Assembly: GCA_938012815.1 (NCBI GenBank)
Contig: CALLVV010000033.1
Span: forward strand, 1-20,070
Reading direction: 5' to 3'
Length of the DNA: 20,070 nt
Origin: an uncultured Propionibacteriaceae bacterium
GTDB lineage: Bacteria > Actinomycetota > Actinomycetes > Propionibacteriales > Propionibacteriaceae
Position 1 is the stretch's first letter, and each line of letters starts with the position of its first letter. The position numbers were made by a program, and so were the translations under genes. Below are positions 10,719-18,111 of this stretch, one piece after another. The notes beneath the pieces were generated by a model. It searched no databases. It saw only the letters and a program-made list of their open reading frames with translations, and was not told the DNA's origin.

Positions 10719-12049
10719 GTGGGGGCCTGTCTCCCCGGAGGGTCGCGTTCGATGTGCTGAGACGGGTGAGCGGTGAGGATGCCTACGCGAACCTGGCGCT
10801 TGCCAAACGGCTGGCCTCGGCGGATCTGGAAACCAGGGACGCGGCCTTCGTGACGGAACTCGTGGCCGGTACCTGCCGCCTGCGGGGCACCTATGACGCG
10901 ATCATCGAGTCCGCCTCGGGACGAGGCCTGAAAACCATGCAACCTGCGGTGGTGGACCTGTTGCGGCTGCTCGCGCATCAGGCGCTGAGCATGACCGTGC
11001 CCGCGCGGGCAGCCGTCGCCGCCACCGTGGGACTGGCCCGCGACACCGTTGGGCAGCGGGTCACCGGCCTGGTCAACGCCGTCGGGCGCCGGATCGCCGC
11101 GCACGACTTCCAGGAATGGGTGGAACTGCTGAGCGAGGGCCTCGACGAGACAGACAGGCTGGCGATCAGGACCCACCATCCTCGCTGGATTGTGGAGGCC
11201 CTCGAACGGGTGCTGCCGGAAACCGAGGTCTCCCGGGCGTTGGAGGCTGACAACCTGGCACCGAGACCAACCCTCGTGGTACGTCCCGGACTCGCGGAGG
11301 TCAAGGAACTCGCCCCCGCCATCCCCACCGTGCACTCGCCCTTCGGGGCGGTTCTCGACGGGGCTCCGGGCGATCTGGCGGCGGTCAGGGAAGGCCGGGC
11401 CGGTGTGCAGGACGAGGGTTCGCAACTGGTGTGCCTGGCCCTGAGCCGAGTCAAGGCCCCGAACGGGCCGTGGCTGGATCTGTGCGCTGGCCCCGGTGGG
11501 AAATCCGCCCTCCTGGCGGGACTGGCCAGACAACGGGGGGAGCACCTCGTCGCCAACGAGGTGGCTGCGCATCGCGCGGAACTCGTCGAACAGGCCCTGG
11601 CGGTCTACCCGCCTGGAACGGCGAGCGTCATCTGCTCCGACGGGCGTGACCCGGAACCGGTCAGGCAGCACGGCCCCTTCGCCAGGATCATGGTGGACGC
11701 TCCCTGCAGCGGCCTGGGGGCGCTGCGTCGCCGCCCCGAGGCCCGGTGGCGCCGCACACCGGCCGACCTGGTAGAACTCGTCTCGCTGCAACGTGCTCTG
11801 CTGGAAACCGCCACGGGTCTGCTGGCTCCCGGGGGAGTGGTCGCCTACGTGACCTGCTCACCCCACGCGGACGAGACCGTCGCCATCGTCGAGGCGGCCC
11901 TGAGGAGCAACCCACATCTGGAACTTCTGGATGCAGCAGCCCTGCTTCCCGAGGTGCCCGGCGCCGCTCGGGGCGGGCACGTGCAGCTGTGGCCCCACCG
12001 TCACGGAACCGACGCCATGTTCCTGGCTTTGCTTCGTGACATATCCTGA
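10715..12049 (+). CDS. rsmB: 16S rRNA (cytosine-967-C5) methyltransferase, RsmB/Sun family
   Basis: The enzyme methylates a cytosine of 16S rRNA (C967 in E. coli numbering) using S-adenosylmethionine. It has 444 residues. An N-terminal NusB-like helical domain (about 1-145; PRRVAFDVLRRV, then FVTELVAGTCRLRGTYD) is followed by a Rossmann methyltransferase. The SAM-binding motif LDLCAGPGGKSALL starts at residue 254. The two expected cysteines are C331 in DAPCSGLG and C381 in TCSPHADE, one nucleophilic and one releasing. The GTG start overlaps the fmt stop as GTGA. The fmt-rsmB pair is a widespread translation-related linkage. Confidence 0.95.
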   Translation: MSGGLSPRRVAFDVLRRVSGEDAYANLALAKRLASADLETRDAAFVTELVAGTCRLRGTYDAIIESASGRGLKTMQPAVVDLLRLLAHQALSMTVPARAAVAATVGLARDTVGQRVTGLVNAVGRRIAAHDFQEWVELLSEGLDETDRLAIRTHHPRWIVEALERVLPETEVSRALEADNLAPRPTLVVRPGLAEVKELAPAIPTVHSPFGAVLDGAPGDLAAVREGRAGVQDEGSQLVCLALSRVKAPNGPWLDLCAGPGGKSALLAGLARQRGEHLVANEVAAHRAELVEQALAVYPPGTASVICSDGRDPEPVRQHGPFARIMVDAPCSGLGALRRRPEARWRRTPADLVELVSLQRALLETATGLLAPGGVVAYVTCSPHADETVAIVEAALRSNPHLELLDAAALLPEVPGAARGGHVQLWPHRHGTDAMFLALLRDIS

Positions 12050-12062
12050 ACATCGCTAGGCT
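12036..12062 (+). promoter_or_regulatory. Leaderless-type promoter for rpe
   Basis: TAGGCT (12057-12062) is followed by exactly 6 nt and the rpe ATG at 12069. GTGACA (12036-12041) matches the -35 consensus at five of six bases, though its 15-nt spacing is short. The TAG is an in-frame stop, so no longer Rpe product is possible. The promoter overlaps the 3' end of rsmB. Confidence 0.5.
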
Positions 12063-12068
12063 TCGGGC

Positions 12069-12722
12069 ATGCGTATCACCCCGAGCATCCTGAACGCCGA
12101 CTTCGCCAATCTCCGCCACGAGATCGGACGGATACCGGGGGCGGACGGGGTGCACGTGGATGTCATGGACAACCATTTCGTGCCGAACCTGACGATCGGG
12201 CTTCCCGTGGTCGAATGCCTGCGCAAGGTGACCGATCAACTCTTGGACATTCACTTGATGATCGAGGACCCGGATCGTTGGGCCCCGGCCTACGCTGAGG
12301 CAGGAGCGGAGTCGGTGACCTTCCACGTCGAGGCGGCCCACGCCCCGATCCGGTTGGCCCGGGAGCTGCGGTCCCGGGGGGCGAGGGCGTCGATGGCTCT
12401 CAAACCCGCCACCCCGATCGAGCCCTACGCCGAGATGCTCGACGAACTGGACATGGTTCTGCTCATGACCGTCGAACCCGGTTTCGGCGGACAGAAATTC
12501 CTTGACCTCGTGCTTCCGAAGATCCGCCGGACCCGGGAACTGATCGGGGATCGCCCGATCTGGTTGCAGGTCGACGGCGGAGTCTCGGTGGAAACGATCG
12601 GGCGCTGCGCCGAGGCGGGTGCCGACACCTTCGTGGCCGGCTCCGCGGTCTACAACGCCCCCGATCCGGACGCCATGGTGCGGGAACTACGTGAACTGGC
12701 CGGCTCCGCGTGGCGCTGCTGA
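12069..12722 (+). CDS. rpe: Ribulose-phosphate 3-epimerase
   Basis: The enzyme interconverts ribulose-5-phosphate and xylulose-5-phosphate in the pentose phosphate pathway. It is a 217-residue TIM barrel. The diagnostic blocks are all present: RITPSILNADFANL, HVDVMDNHFVPNLTIG (metal-binding H and D), DIHLMIEDPDRW (second metal H), MTVEPGFGGQKFL and LQVDGGVSVETI with the catalytic D. There is no good ribosome-binding site; the ATG lies 6 nt after a -10 box, so the message is probably leaderless. The stop is one base away from the stop of the convergent PAC2-family gene. Confidence 0.96.
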   Translation: MRITPSILNADFANLRHEIGRIPGADGVHVDVMDNHFVPNLTIGLPVVECLRKVTDQLLDIHLMIEDPDRWAPAYAEAGAESVTFHVEAAHAPIRLARELRSRGARASMALKPATPIEPYAEMLDELDMVLLMTVEPGFGGQKFLDLVLPKIRRTRELIGDRPIWLQVDGGVSVETIGRCAEAGADTFVAGSAVYNAPDPDAMVRELRELAGSAWRC

Positions 12723-12723
12723 A

Positions 12724-13563
12724 TCAGCCCGCTTCGCTGCCCCGGTTGCGGAGGTAGCGTTCGAACTCCGCGGCGATGGAGTCGCCAGTGGCGCCCTCCA
12801 CGTCGGAGGCATCGCGGGCCTCCTCCAGTTGTTCGATGTACTCAGCCACGTCGGGATCCTCCGCGCTCAGCTCATCCACGGCCTGCACCCACTTGCCGGC
12901 CTCACTGAGCAGATCACCGGCTCCGAGGCTGGCGTCCAGGACCTGCTCCATGCGGCTGAGCAGGGCGTGCTGGCCTTTCGGGTTCGGGGGAGTGGCGACG
13001 TAGTGGGGAATGGAGACCCACATGGATGCGCTGGGGAATCCCTCGGCGATCAGCATCTGGTTGACCACGCCCGTGATGCCGGTCGGCCCCTCGTAGGTGA
13101 GTTCCTCGATGGCGAGGCTGCCCCTCAGCTGCGAGTCGTAGGTGTACATGGCGACGGGAAGGGGACGCGAATGCGGGGTGTCGCTGAGCATGGCTCCCAG
13201 CAGCAACACCATCGACGGCTCGTAGCGTTTCAGCCTCTGGACCAGCTCGCGTGAGAAGCTGCGCCACAACTGGTTGGGCTCGGGACCGACCACGATGATC
13301 AGATCGCGTTCCGGGAGGCGCACCCGTTGGAGGGTGATGCGGGGCCATTGGATCCAGGGCCCGTCAGGGGAACGGCGCAAGATCGGACGGGTCACTTGGA
13401 AGTCGAAGTAGTGTTCGTCGTCGATGGTCTCGAGCTCAGACGAGGGGTAGTGCTCCATCAGGTGTAGCAACGCGTCGCTGGCCGCGTTGGCCGCGTCGTT
13501 CCAGCCACTGAAGGCGATCACGACGGCCGGGTTTGTGAGGTCCTCGGGCCGGGGGTGCTGCAT
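12724..13563 (-). CDS. PAC2-family (proteasome assembly chaperone 2-like) protein
   Basis: The 279-residue protein belongs to the PAC2 family common in actinobacteria, named after the eukaryotic proteasome assembly chaperone. Its bacterial role is not firmly known. Family features visible are the opening VVIAFSGWNDAANAASDALLHL, the segment DFQVTRPILRR, the core LIIVVGPEPNQLWRSFSREL, LLLGAMLSDTPHSRP, and WVSIPHYVATPPNPKG. The C-terminal third is acidic and probably helical (VDELSAEDPDVAEYIEQLEEA). No signal peptide or membrane segment is seen. The ATG complement at 13561-13563 is fixed by an in-frame TAG 12 nt upstream, which is part of the -10 box. A link to a proteasome is only suggested by the family name; no proteasome gene is in the window. 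Confidence 0.88.
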   Translation of the reverse strand: MQHPRPEDLTNPAVVIAFSGWNDAANAASDALLHLMEHYPSSELETIDDEHYFDFQVTRPILRRSPDGPWIQWPRITLQRVRLPERDLIIVVGPEPNQLWRSFSRELVQRLKRYEPSMVLLLGAMLSDTPHSRPLPVAMYTYDSQLRGSLAIEELTYEGPTGITGVVNQMLIAEGFPSASMWVSIPHYVATPPNPKGQHALLSRMEQVLDASLGAGDLLSEAGKWVQAVDELSAEDPDVAEYIEQLEEARDASDVEGATGDSIAAEFERYLRNRGSEAG

Positions 13564-13569
13564 CCCTCC

Positions 13570-13597
13570 AGTCTATTGGCCCTGCCGGTGACCTCAA
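13570..13597 (-). promoter_or_regulatory. Leaderless-type promoter for the PAC2-family gene
   Basis: Read on the minus strand: TTGAGG (complement of 13592-13597), 16 nt, TAGACT (complement of 13570-13575), 6 nt (GGAGGG), ATG. Both hexamers and spacing are good for a sigma-A promoter, and the 6-nt gap to the ATG predicts a leaderless transcript. GGAGGG touches the ATG directly, too close to act as a normal ribosome site. Confidence 0.65.
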
Positions 13598-13617
13598 ACC
13601 GAGCGGGTCGGCAACGA

Positions 13618-13647
13618 TTGACAGGGGTGTTGACCGGGATTTATGCT
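13618..13647 (+). promoter_or_regulatory. Sigma-A-like promoter of the pilus operon
   Basis: A perfect -35 TTGACA (13618-13623) and TATGCT (13642-13647) are separated by 18 nt. The predicted transcript start is near 13654, leaving a leader of about 83 nt before the adhesin ATG. A second TTGAC at 13630-13634 lies 12 nt after the first. The -35 is only 20 bp from the -35 of the divergent PAC2-family promoter, so the two may share control. The 13564-13736 gap holds only these promoters, the leader and one palindrome. Confidence 0.7.
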
Positions 13648-13701
13648 CGCCAAGGAGTTTGGGGGGATCAACTCTGTTGCATGGGGTATTCCGTCCATTT
13701 C

Positions 13702-13714
13702 CGAACAATGTTCG
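13702..13714. promoter_or_regulatory. 13-bp palindrome in the pilus operon leader
   Basis: CGAACA (13702-13707) and TGTTCG (13709-13714) are perfect inverted arms around a single A. It lies about 50 nt after the predicted transcript start and 22 nt before the ATG. It could be a roadblock-type operator or a small RNA hairpin near the ribosome site. It resembles an actinobacterial LexA box (GAAC-N4-GTTC), but the spacer is one base short. Confidence 0.4.
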
Positions 13715-13736
13715 ACGCCGAGCCGGAAAGGCGCCC

Positions 13737-16610
13737 ATGAAATTGCTGAAACGCATCGTGTTCGGCATGCTCGCCACCCTTGTTGCGGCCGTCGGTGGCA
13801 TTGTTCTCATCCCGCGGCCGGCGCAGGCCGACTACGCCACAGGCGGCCGGGGTTATTTCGTCAACTCTGTGGTTTGGGCCGAGTGGGGGAACAAAGGCGA
13901 CATCATTCCCACCTCAGGGCTCACGAAAACTCAGTACACGCAGGTCGGCAGCACGACGATCGCCCTCGAATGCACTTTGTCACAACCGGATTCCGGCAGT
14001 GGGTACGGACACGATCAGAAAACCACGCTGGATGTCTGGACCGCGGGAAGCTGGCGGAAGGACGGTTTGGACGACCTCTACAACCGTGGCGGCACGGGCA
14101 CCAACAACCGAATGACCAGTGCCATTCACACCAAATATGTCAGGGCCACGGTCAGTTTCAAGGTTTCCTGTTCGGCTATCGTTTCCGGCCCGGGTTTCCC
14201 AGCGGGAGGGCAGCGTGTTCCGGTGGACGGAATGGTTGTGGCCGATGCCGAGTCCAGCGATCCGAATCCCGACGAATACATCAAGGTGGAAACCAACAGC
14301 AATGCCCAGTGGCGGGTCCTGGACCGGATTCGCGACACCAGTTGCACATCGACGACGCTGGCCCAGCAAAGCACATCGGGAGGATCACGAACCCTGACGC
14401 TTCTCCCGGGCGGCGTGACCTGTCCCAACACCGGCCCCACCGTCGCCATGGTTGCCAGCAATGTCTCCGAGGCAACCATCACGATGTTCGGTCAGGGACA
14501 GGCGGCAGCAGCTGTGGGCGCCGTCATCAACCTCGACTACGGCGATGCTCCCATCAGCTACGGAGCCGCAGCCGCGCAATACCTGACGGGCTGGAACGGT
14601 TCATCACTTCCCGACGGCACCACCGATGCCTTCAGCACCAGACTGGCATGGCCACCCAGGAACCCCGACGTGATGCTGGGCAGACGCATAGACCCCGAAC
14701 CGGTCAATCCCGTGAACGGTGACGGCACCCAGGACGACAAGAACCCCGCCAGCCCGAATGATGAGGACGCCATATCGGGAACACCGCTCTACCACGTGAT
14801 ACAGGGCGGGGGAACCGCCACCCAGGAGATCATCTGCACGGGCCAAGGCCACAACCGCGGCTGGGTGGACTGGAATCGCAACGGGGTCTTCGACGAGGCG
14901 GAGGCATCCGACACGGTGCAATGCTCCGGGGGCAAAGCCACCCTCACCTGGTCCATCCCGGGGGATGCGGTCACCGGGGACAGCTACCTGCGACTGCGTG
15001 CTGCCGCCACTGCGGATTCCCTGACGAGCCCCACGGGATTGACCGTCACCGGGGAGGTCGAGGACCACAAGGTACAGATCAGCACCTACGAACTCGAGAT
15101 CTCCAAAACCTCCGACGCCCTGGCCGGGAAAAAGTTCGCGGGCGACGAGGTGACCTACACCGTCACCGCGAAGAACCCGAGCAGAACCCCTTTCACCGAC
15201 ACCAGCCCGGCCTACGTCTTCGACGACCTGAGCGGGGTGGTCGACGACGCCACCGTGATCACGAACTCCCTGCAGGCCACCGTCGGGAGCAGCAGACGCG
15301 GTGACGTGGTCTTCGACTCGAACACGAGCAGGATTGCCTGGCAAGGCACGTTGGCCCCCAACGAGACACTCACCCTGACCTATCGGGTGCGTCTCAAGGT
15401 CGGGGGAGACCGTGACCTGCGTAACGTCGCCTGGGGACAGGCGGGTGTTGCCACCCCTGCGACGAACGTGACCTGCGAGGACCGCACAGCGGAGGGACGT
15501 GACAGGGTGACGAACCACCCCTGCGCCGCCGAACGGTACCAGCTGATGTCGCTGCTGAAGACCTTCCAGAACAGCTACGACCCGGCCCCGAACGCCGCGG
15601 ACTGGACACTGACCGCTACCGGAAACTTCGGTGGCGAAACCGGCGACACCGAACGTGTCGTCCCGGGGAACACCGCCGTCACCAACACGAACACCTTTGT
15701 GGTGCCAGTAGGGGAGTCCTTCCAGTTCGAGGAAAAGGCGGCTCCGGAGGTCATGAAGGGGTACGAGTTCCTGAACTCCGGGCTGACCGCCGTGGGCGGG
15801 AGTCAGGTGGAGCTTGTGAACAAGGACAAACCCGCATCCGTCAAGTGGACCAAGACCGATGGCGAAACCGGCACATTGTTAGGAGGATCCGAGTGGAAAC
15901 TGACCGGTCCCGCTGCTCCCGGCGGGCTGGTGATCACCGACTGCATCGCCGCCGACCGCAGCGTGTGCACCGGACCTGACAAAGATCCCGGGGCTGGTTC
16001 TTTCCTGCTGGAGGAAATGAACTGGGGAGAATACACGCTGACCGAGGTCACACCACCGCCCGGATATGCGCTCCCGAACCTCCCAGAGCGAAGTTTCCGG
16101 CTCAGCAGCGCCAACACGGGCTCCGAGTCATTGGATATCGGTGCGATACTCAACGACCGCCTGCCCGGGTCGATTTCTTGGCAAAAAGTAGAGGCGGAAA
16201 CAGCGAACCCGCTCACCGGTTCCGTTTGGAAACTCACGAGCGAGTCAGGAACGACCATCACCGACATCGCTGATTGCACCACTCCAGGTAATTGCTCGGG
16301 ACCCGACAAAGATCCCACGCCCGGGTCATTCCGGGTCGAGGGATTGGCCTGGGGGACCTGGGAGCTGGTGGAAACCAGCGCACCACTGGGTTACCTGCTG
16401 ACCACGCGGGTGGAAACTGTGCAGATCGATTCACGGGCCACGGATCAGCTGGTGACGGATCCGTTCGAGAACACTCGTGCCCCGGTTCCGGTGCTGCCGC
16501 TGACCGGGGGGACGCCGAGCGACATCTACCACTACTCGGGGGGCGGCCTGTTGGTCGTCGCAGCCGCGCTGGTTCTCCTCAGGCACCGCCGGAGGGACAG
16601 GCGCCCGTGA
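13737..16610 (+). CDS. LPXTG-anchored multidomain pilus adhesin (probable tip subunit)
   Basis: A 957-residue secreted, sortase-anchored protein. It starts at ATG 13737 after GGAAAGG. The signal peptide (KLLKRIVFGMLATLVAAVGG) is predicted to be cut at AQA-D, after residue 31. Residues 32 to about 260 (opening GGRGYFVNSVVWAEWGN) resemble the CshA non-repetitive adhesin domain by eye. LDYGDAPISYG near 266 and GWVDWNRNGVFDEAE through GEVEDHKVQI (about 374-448) form a GEVED-type domain. Residues 451-555 look like a DUF11-type domain (LEISKTSDA, FAGDEVTYTVTAKNPS). About 599-700 and two tandem SpaA/prealbumin-like repeats (699-808, 809-915) follow. LPLTGG is at 920-925, then a hydrophobic segment and RHRRRDRRP. 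It precedes a shaft pilin and class C sortase, the usual tip-shaft-sortase order. No pilin motif was found, consistent with a tip or minor subunit. The surface location is secure; the ligand is unknown. Confidence 0.85.
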   Translation: MKLLKRIVFGMLATLVAAVGGIVLIPRPAQADYATGGRGYFVNSVVWAEWGNKGDIIPTSGLTKTQYTQVGSTTIALECTLSQPDSGSGYGHDQKTTLDVWTAGSWRKDGLDDLYNRGGTGTNNRMTSAIHTKYVRATVSFKVSCSAIVSGPGFPAGGQRVPVDGMVVADAESSDPNPDEYIKVETNSNAQWRVLDRIRDTSCTSTTLAQQSTSGGSRTLTLLPGGVTCPNTGPTVAMVASNVSEATITMFGQGQAAAAVGAVINLDYGDAPISYGAAAAQYLTGWNGSSLPDGTTDAFSTRLAWPPRNPDVMLGRRIDPEPVNPVNGDGTQDDKNPASPNDEDAISGTPLYHVIQGGGTATQEIICTGQGHNRGWVDWNRNGVFDEAEASDTVQCSGGKATLTWSIPGDAVTGDSYLRLRAAATADSLTSPTGLTVTGEVEDHKVQISTYELEISKTSDALAGKKFAGDEVTYTVTAKNPSRTPFTDTSPAYVFDDLSGVVDDATVITNSLQATVGSSRRGDVVFDSNTSRIAWQGTLAPNETLTLTYRVRLKVGGDRDLRNVAWGQAGVATPATNVTCEDRTAEGRDRVTNHPCAAERYQLMSLLKTFQNSYDPAPNAADWTLTATGNFGGETGDTERVVPGNTAVTNTNTFVVPVGESFQFEEKAAPEVMKGYEFLNSGLTAVGGSQVELVNKDKPASVKWTKTDGETGTLLGGSEWKLTGPAAPGGLVITDCIAADRSVCTGPDKDPGAGSFLLEEMNWGEYTLTEVTPPPGYALPNLPERSFRLSSANTGSESLDIGAILNDRLPGSISWQKVEAETANPLTGSVWKLTSESGTTITDIADCTTPGNCSGPDKDPTPGSFRVEGLAWGTWELVETSAPLGYLLTTRVETVQIDSRATDQLVTDPFENTRAPVPVLPLTGGTPSDIYHYSGGGLLVVAAALVLLRHRRRDRRP
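15831..16490 (+). repeat. Two tandem SpaA-like repeat modules in the adhesin
   Basis: Module 1 (15831-16160) and module 2 (16161-16490) each run through a lysine strand (SVKWTK / SISWQK), SEWKLT / SVWKLT, a two-cysteine loop, and GPDKDP..GSF. Each then has W-G-x-Y/W-x-L-x-E (GEYTLTEVTPPPGY / GTWELVETSAPLGY), the E-box form, and a terminal Asn strand (ILND / FENT). Lys, Glu and Asn at these places are those that make intramolecular isopeptide bonds in pilin domains. The 12-bp stretch GACAAAGATCCC is identical in both copies, but the modules are otherwise diverged. Confidence 0.8.
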
Positions 16611-16631
16611 TCCCGCAACCCGAACGGGATC
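16609..16631 (+). other. Stem-loop at the end of the adhesin gene
   Basis: GATCCCG (16609-16615) pairs with CGGGATC (16625-16631) around a 9-nt loop. It overlaps the adhesin stop codon. Together with a smaller inverted repeat GTCGA-AAAAA-TCGAC at 16644-16658, it occupies the 69-nt gap before the shaft pilin. There is no T-tract. It may mark a processing or partial-termination point that sets adhesin-to-shaft stoichiometry; this is inference. Confidence 0.45.
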
Positions 16632-16679
16632 GCACGCGAAACCGTCGAAAAAATCGACAAAACAGATGGAGGGAATCAG

Positions 16680-18095
16680 ATGACCACTCGGAGCAAGCCC
16701 GGCAGGCGGCTGTTGTCGCTGGCCGCGGCCCTGGCCGTCGGCCTGCTGGGGCTCACGACCCCGGCGCACGCCGACTCGGCCAACATCAATCCGAACCAGA
16801 AGGCGAACCTGACGCTGCACAAGTGCGTCCAACCCGACACCCCGGGGACGCCGGCGAACGGCAAGGAACAGGCGGGAATCGGATGCACCCCGATCGACGG
16901 GGTCACGTTCACGCTCTACAAGGTGGACGACATCGACCTGACCACCCCGGGCGGCTGGGAAGCGGCCAAGGGCCTGACGGCCCCGGAAACGGGAACCATC
17001 GTCGGCGGCCACACCTCCACCGAGATCTCGGCCACCACCACGACCGGCGGGGGCATCGCGAGCTGGCAGGGCCTTGATCTCGGGCTCTACCTGGTGATCG
17101 AGACCGACACCGGTTCCCCCGACACCAAGGTCGTGCTCGGCAGCAAACCGTTCCTGGTCACCCTGCCCTACTACACCGACGACAACCAGTGGAACTACAA
17201 CGTCCACGTGTACCCGAAGAACTCGGTGGCGGGCATCGAGAAAACCGTCGACGACTCGATCCTTCAGGCGAAGTACAACGGCGACGACGTGAAATGGACC
17301 ATCACCACCGACATCCCGCGCAGCGGTCAGGGCACCGAGATCACGAGCTACGTCATCACCGACACCCTGCCGGCGGGTCTCACCCTCGACAACAGCCAGG
17401 TCACGCTCGGCGTCAAGGATGGCATCGATTTCGTGAACAACGACGACTACTCGTGCACGGGCAACCTGACCTGCACCTTCACCCCGGACGGCATAGCGAA
17501 ACTGAAGGCCAACGGCGGACAGAAGGTGGTCCTGACCCTGATCACCGACGTCACCGACGTGTCACAGGCCACCAACGGGGTTTTCACCAACAAGGCCAAG
17601 GTGACCATCAACGGGATCGACTCGGCCGAGGAGAGCGCCACCACCACGTGGGGACAGCTCACCGTCTACAAGTACGACGGGAGCAACGAGGGATTCCTGA
17701 GCGGGGCCAAGTTCAAACTCTGCACCAGCGAGGCCTGCCCTGTTCAGGACGTCGCCCTCGCGGAACTGACCACCGGGCCCGACGGCAAGATCCTCTTCCC
17801 CGTGGTGCGGCCGGGCACCTACTACCTGGTCGAGGAGGAGGCCCCCGCGGGCTACGTCAAGACCGAAACCCAGCAGGTCACCGTCGAGGCCGGTGTGACC
17901 GAGACCCCGGCGCAGCCCATCTCTGCAGGCAAGAACTACAAACCGGTCGCGAACACCAAACAGACCGTTCCCCAGCTGCCCCTGACCGGTGGCATCGGTC
18001 AGGTCGCCCTGGCCGCCGGTGGCATCGGGCTGCTGGTGATCGGCGGCGCGGTGATGGTCATCGGCCGCGCGGCCGCCCGTCGCAAGCAGGCCTGA
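16680..18095 (+). CDS. Major fimbrial shaft pilin, LPXTG type (FimA/FimP/SpaA-like)
   Basis: The 471-residue precursor is polymerised by the downstream class C sortase into the pilus shaft. The signal peptide ends AHA-D at residue 31. The pilin motif WNYNVHVYPK (171-180) supplies K180, the lysine that receives the next subunit. The E-box YYLVEEEAPAGY is at 381-392 and the sorting signal LPLTG at 433-437, followed by a hydrophobic helix and RAAARRKQA. Three domains are apparent: about 32-180, 186-350 (GIEKTVDDS, then ITDTLPAG) and 352-430 (LTVYKYDGS to NYKPVANT). Each has a cysteine pair (e.g. KC..GC, SCTGNLTC, LCTSEAC), suggesting disulfides, with Lys/Asn placed for isopeptide bonds. The ATG follows GGAGGG by 6 nt. 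It closely resembles Actinomyces-type fimbrial shaft subunits. Confidence 0.94.
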   Translation: MTTRSKPGRRLLSLAAALAVGLLGLTTPAHADSANINPNQKANLTLHKCVQPDTPGTPANGKEQAGIGCTPIDGVTFTLYKVDDIDLTTPGGWEAAKGLTAPETGTIVGGHTSTEISATTTTGGGIASWQGLDLGLYLVIETDTGSPDTKVVLGSKPFLVTLPYYTDDNQWNYNVHVYPKNSVAGIEKTVDDSILQAKYNGDDVKWTITTDIPRSGQGTEITSYVITDTLPAGLTLDNSQVTLGVKDGIDFVNNDDYSCTGNLTCTFTPDGIAKLKANGGQKVVLTLITDVTDVSQATNGVFTNKAKVTINGIDSAEESATTTWGQLTVYKYDGSNEGFLSGAKFKLCTSEACPVQDVALAELTTGPDGKILFPVVRPGTYYLVEEEAPAGYVKTETQQVTVEAGVTETPAQPISAGKNYKPVANTKQTVPQLPLTGGIGQVALAAGGIGLLVIGGAVMVIGRAAARRKQA

Positions 18096-18111
18096 GAGAG
18101 GCGCCTAAACC

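Noticed and set aside
13702..13714. Possible LexA (SOS) box in the pilus leader
   Set aside because: The actinobacterial box needs GAAC-N4-GTTC; here the spacer is three bases, so the palindrome is reported without assigning LexA.
13659..13736. Longer adhesin start upstream (ATG at 13659)
   Set aside because: It would add 26 residues before a well-formed signal peptide and begin within a few bases of the predicted transcript start; ATG 13737 has a ribosome site and places the signal peptide at the N-terminus.
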